From: Eledone cirrhosa
Lineage: Eukaryota; Mollusca; Cephalopoda; Octopoda; Eledonidae
Length of the DNA: 64,000 bases
Direction of reading: 5' to 3'
Assembly (NCBI GenBank): GCA_964016885.1
Contig: OZ024741.1
Location: forward strand, 411,570,639-411,634,638
Within the stretch, counting starts at the first letter, position 1. Every line of letters starts with the position of its first letter. This document shows positions 61,301-64,000 of the stretch, one piece after another. The translations under genes were made by a program, and so were the position numbers. Under the pieces are notes generated by a model. That model did no database searches, was not told where the DNA came from, and was given only the letters and a program-made list of their open reading frames with translations.

Positions 61301-64000
61301 TCAATACCACCACCACCCACTACCCTCAATACCACCACCACCCACTACCCTCAACTCCACCACCACCACCCACTACCCTCAATACCACCATTACCACCCA
61401 CTACCCTCCTTACCACCACCACCCACTACCCTCAATACCACCACCACCACCCACTACCCTCAATACCACCACCACCACCCACTACCCTCAATACCACCAC
61501 CACCACCCACTACCCTCAATACCACCACCACCACCCACTACCCTCAATACCACCACCACCACCCACTACCCTCAATACCACCACCACCCACTACCCTCAA
61601 TACCACCACCACCACCCACTACCCTCAATACCACCATTACCACCCACTACCCTCCTTACCACCACCACCACCACCCACTACCCTCAATACCACCACCACC
61701 CACTACCCTCAATACCACCACCACCCACTACCCTCAACTCCACCACCACCACCCACTACCCTCAATACCACCATTACCACCCACTACCCTCCTTACCACC
61801 ACCACCACCACCCACTACCCTCAATACCACCACCACCACCCACTACCCTCAATACCACCACCACCACCCACTACCCTCAATACCACCACCACCACCCACT
61901 ACCCTCAATACCACCACCACCACCCACTACCCTCAATACCACCACCACCACCCACTACCCTCAATACCACCACCACCACCCACTACCCTCAATACCACCA
62001 CCACCACCCACTACCCTCAATACCACCACCACCACCCACTACCCTCAATACCACCACCACCACCCACTACCCTCAATACCACCACCACCACCCACTACCC
62101 TCAATACCACCACCACCACCCACTACCCTCAATACCACCACCACCACCCACTACCCTCAATACCACCACCACCCACTACCCTCAATACCACCACCACCAC
62201 CCACTACCCTCAATACCACCATTACCACCCACTACCCTCCTTACCACCACCACCACCACCCACTACCCTCAATACCACCACCACCCACTACCCTCAATAC
62301 CACCACCACCCACTACCCTCAACTCCACCACCACCACCCACTACCCTCAATACCACCACCACCACCCACTACCCTCAATACCACCATTACCACCCACTAC
62401 CCTCCTTACCACCACCACCACCACCCACTACCCTCAATACCACCACCACCCACTACCCTCAATACCACCACCACCCACTACCCTCAACTCCACCACCACC
62501 ACCCACTACCCTCAATACCACCATTACCACCCACTACCCTCCTTACCACCACCACCACCACCCACTACCCTCAATACCACCACCACCACCCACTACCCTC
62601 AATACCACCACCACCCACTACCCTCAATACCACCACCACCCACTACCCTCAATACCACCACCACCCACTACCCTCAATACCACCACCACCCACTACCCTC
62701 AATACCACCACCACCCACTACCCTCAACTCCACCACCACCACCCACTACCCTCAATACCACCATTACCACCCACTACCCTCCTTACCACCACCACCACCA
62801 CCCACTACCCTCAATACCACCACCACCACCCACTACCCTCAATACCACCACCACCACCCACTACCCTCAATACCACCACCACCACCCACTACCCTCAATA
62901 CCACCACCACCACCCACTACCCTCAATACCACCACCACCCACTACCCTCAATACCACCACCACCCACTACCCTCAACTCCACCACCACCACCCACTAACC
63001 TCAATACCACCATTACCACCCACTATCCTCAATACCACCACCACCACCCACTACCCTCAATACCACCACCACCCACTACCCTCAATACCACCACCACCCA
63101 CTACCCTCAATACCACCACCACCCACTACCCTCAATACCACCACCACCCACTACCCTCAATACCACCACCACCCACTACCCTCAATACCACCACCACCCA
63201 CTACCCTCAATACCACCACCACCCACTACCCTCAATACCACCACCACCCACTACCCTCAACTCCACCACCACCACCCACTACCCTCAATACCACCATTAC
63301 CACCCACTACCCTCCTTACCACCACCACCACCACCCACTACCCTCAATACCACCACCACCACCCACTACCCTCAATACCACCACCACCACCCACTACCCT
63401 CAATACCACCACCACCACCCACTACCCTCAATACCACCACCACCACCCACTACCCTCAATACCACCACCACCACCCACTACCCTCAATACCACCACCACC
63501 ACACACTACCTTCAATACCACCACCAACACCCACTATTCTCAATACCACCACCACCACCCACTACCCTCAATACCACCACCACCACCCACTACCCTCAAT
63601 ACCACCACCACCACACACTACCCTCAATATCACCACCACCACCCAATACCCTCAATACCACCACCACCACCCACTACCCTCAACACCACCACCACCCACT
63701 ACCCTCAATACTACCACCACCACCACCCACTACCCTCAATACCACCGGCACCACCCACTACCCTCAATACCACCACCACCACCCACTACCCTCAATACCA
63801 CCACCACCACCCACTACCCTCAATACCACCACCACCACCCACTACCCTCAATACCACCACCACCACCCACTACACTCAATACCACCACCAACACCCACTA
63901 TTCTCAATACCACCACCACCACCCACTACCCTCAATACCACCACCACCACCCACTACACTCAATACCACCACCACCACCCACTACCCTCAATACCACCAC

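Larger units (their letters stand above)
36905..64000. repeat. More than 27-kb satellite of 22/25/28-bp units, one strand nearly without G
   Basis: Units consist of CCCACTACCCTCAATA followed by CCACCACCAC-type runs. The length is 22, 25 or 28 bp depending on the number of CCA triplets, about 1,000 units in all. Variants (CACTACACT, CACTAACCT, CACTATCCT, CAATATCACC, CAATACAAG, CCATTACCAC, CCCTCCTTACC) are clustered regionally. The plus strand has almost no G. The complement has GGGTAGTGGG plus GGT repeats. The array starts 32 bases after the donor of exon h and runs off the window. Its 175-codon open frame at 48671 is a repeat artefact. Confidence 0.97.

Noticed and set aside
36905..64000. CRISPR-like array
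   Set aside because: Units are contiguous variants of one repeat with no unique spacers, in a eukaryotic intron.

Overview
The window looks like a piece of a large, repeat-rich cephalopod (octopus-like) nuclear genome. This rests on dispersed elements whose 3' ends carry (ATC)n tails next to a 'GTTTAACGTC..TTCCACGCT' block, a tRNA-type SINE, several Penelope-like elements (PLEs) and very long intronic satellites. I recall these repeat signatures from octopus and squid genomes; no database search was possible. There is no bacterial-style gene organisation.

One host gene could be rebuilt by hand. Eight plus-strand exons (2003-2194, 7308-7665, 14962-15278, 15779-15871, 18392-18499, 19153-19230, 28581-28695, 36616-36872) have AG/GT borders and compatible phase at all seven junctions. 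They give one uninterrupted 506-codon internal segment of a protein I do not recognise. Both ends of the gene lie outside the window. Everything else is intron or upstream sequence, so under 3% of the window is coding.

Layout: 1-666 is a 12-bp minisatellite. 915-1737 is a long foldback element split by a piggyBac-like MITE. Intron 1 (2195-7307) holds trinucleotide repeats and a 76-bp satellite that grew from a LINE reverse-transcriptase fragment. Intron 2 (7666-14961) holds a decayed antisense LINE, a decayed antisense PLE, a short MITE, and a sense-oriented 5'-truncated LINE with a 20-bp target-site duplication. Introns 3-5 hold 50-bp and 48-bp repeats and a tRNA-derived SINE. Intron 6 as counted from the visible exons (19231-28580) starts with a 21-bp satellite and then holds a 6-kb PLE with a perfect tandem pair plus an inverted copy of its terminal repeat, and a second, coding-less PLE foldback. 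The terminal repeats of both carry motifs that fit hammerhead ribozymes (five copies). The next intron (28696-36615) is almost entirely a TG-rich 13-bp-type satellite. The last visible intron (36873 onward) is a satellite of 25/28-bp units running more than 27 kb off the window. Satellites make up about two thirds of the window.

The most interesting points are the hammerhead motifs with non-homologous but pairing stem II, the visible birth of a satellite from a LINE fragment, the huge strand-asymmetric intronic satellite, and several long inverted repeats inside what should be a transcribed pre-mRNA, which could form long double-stranded RNA.
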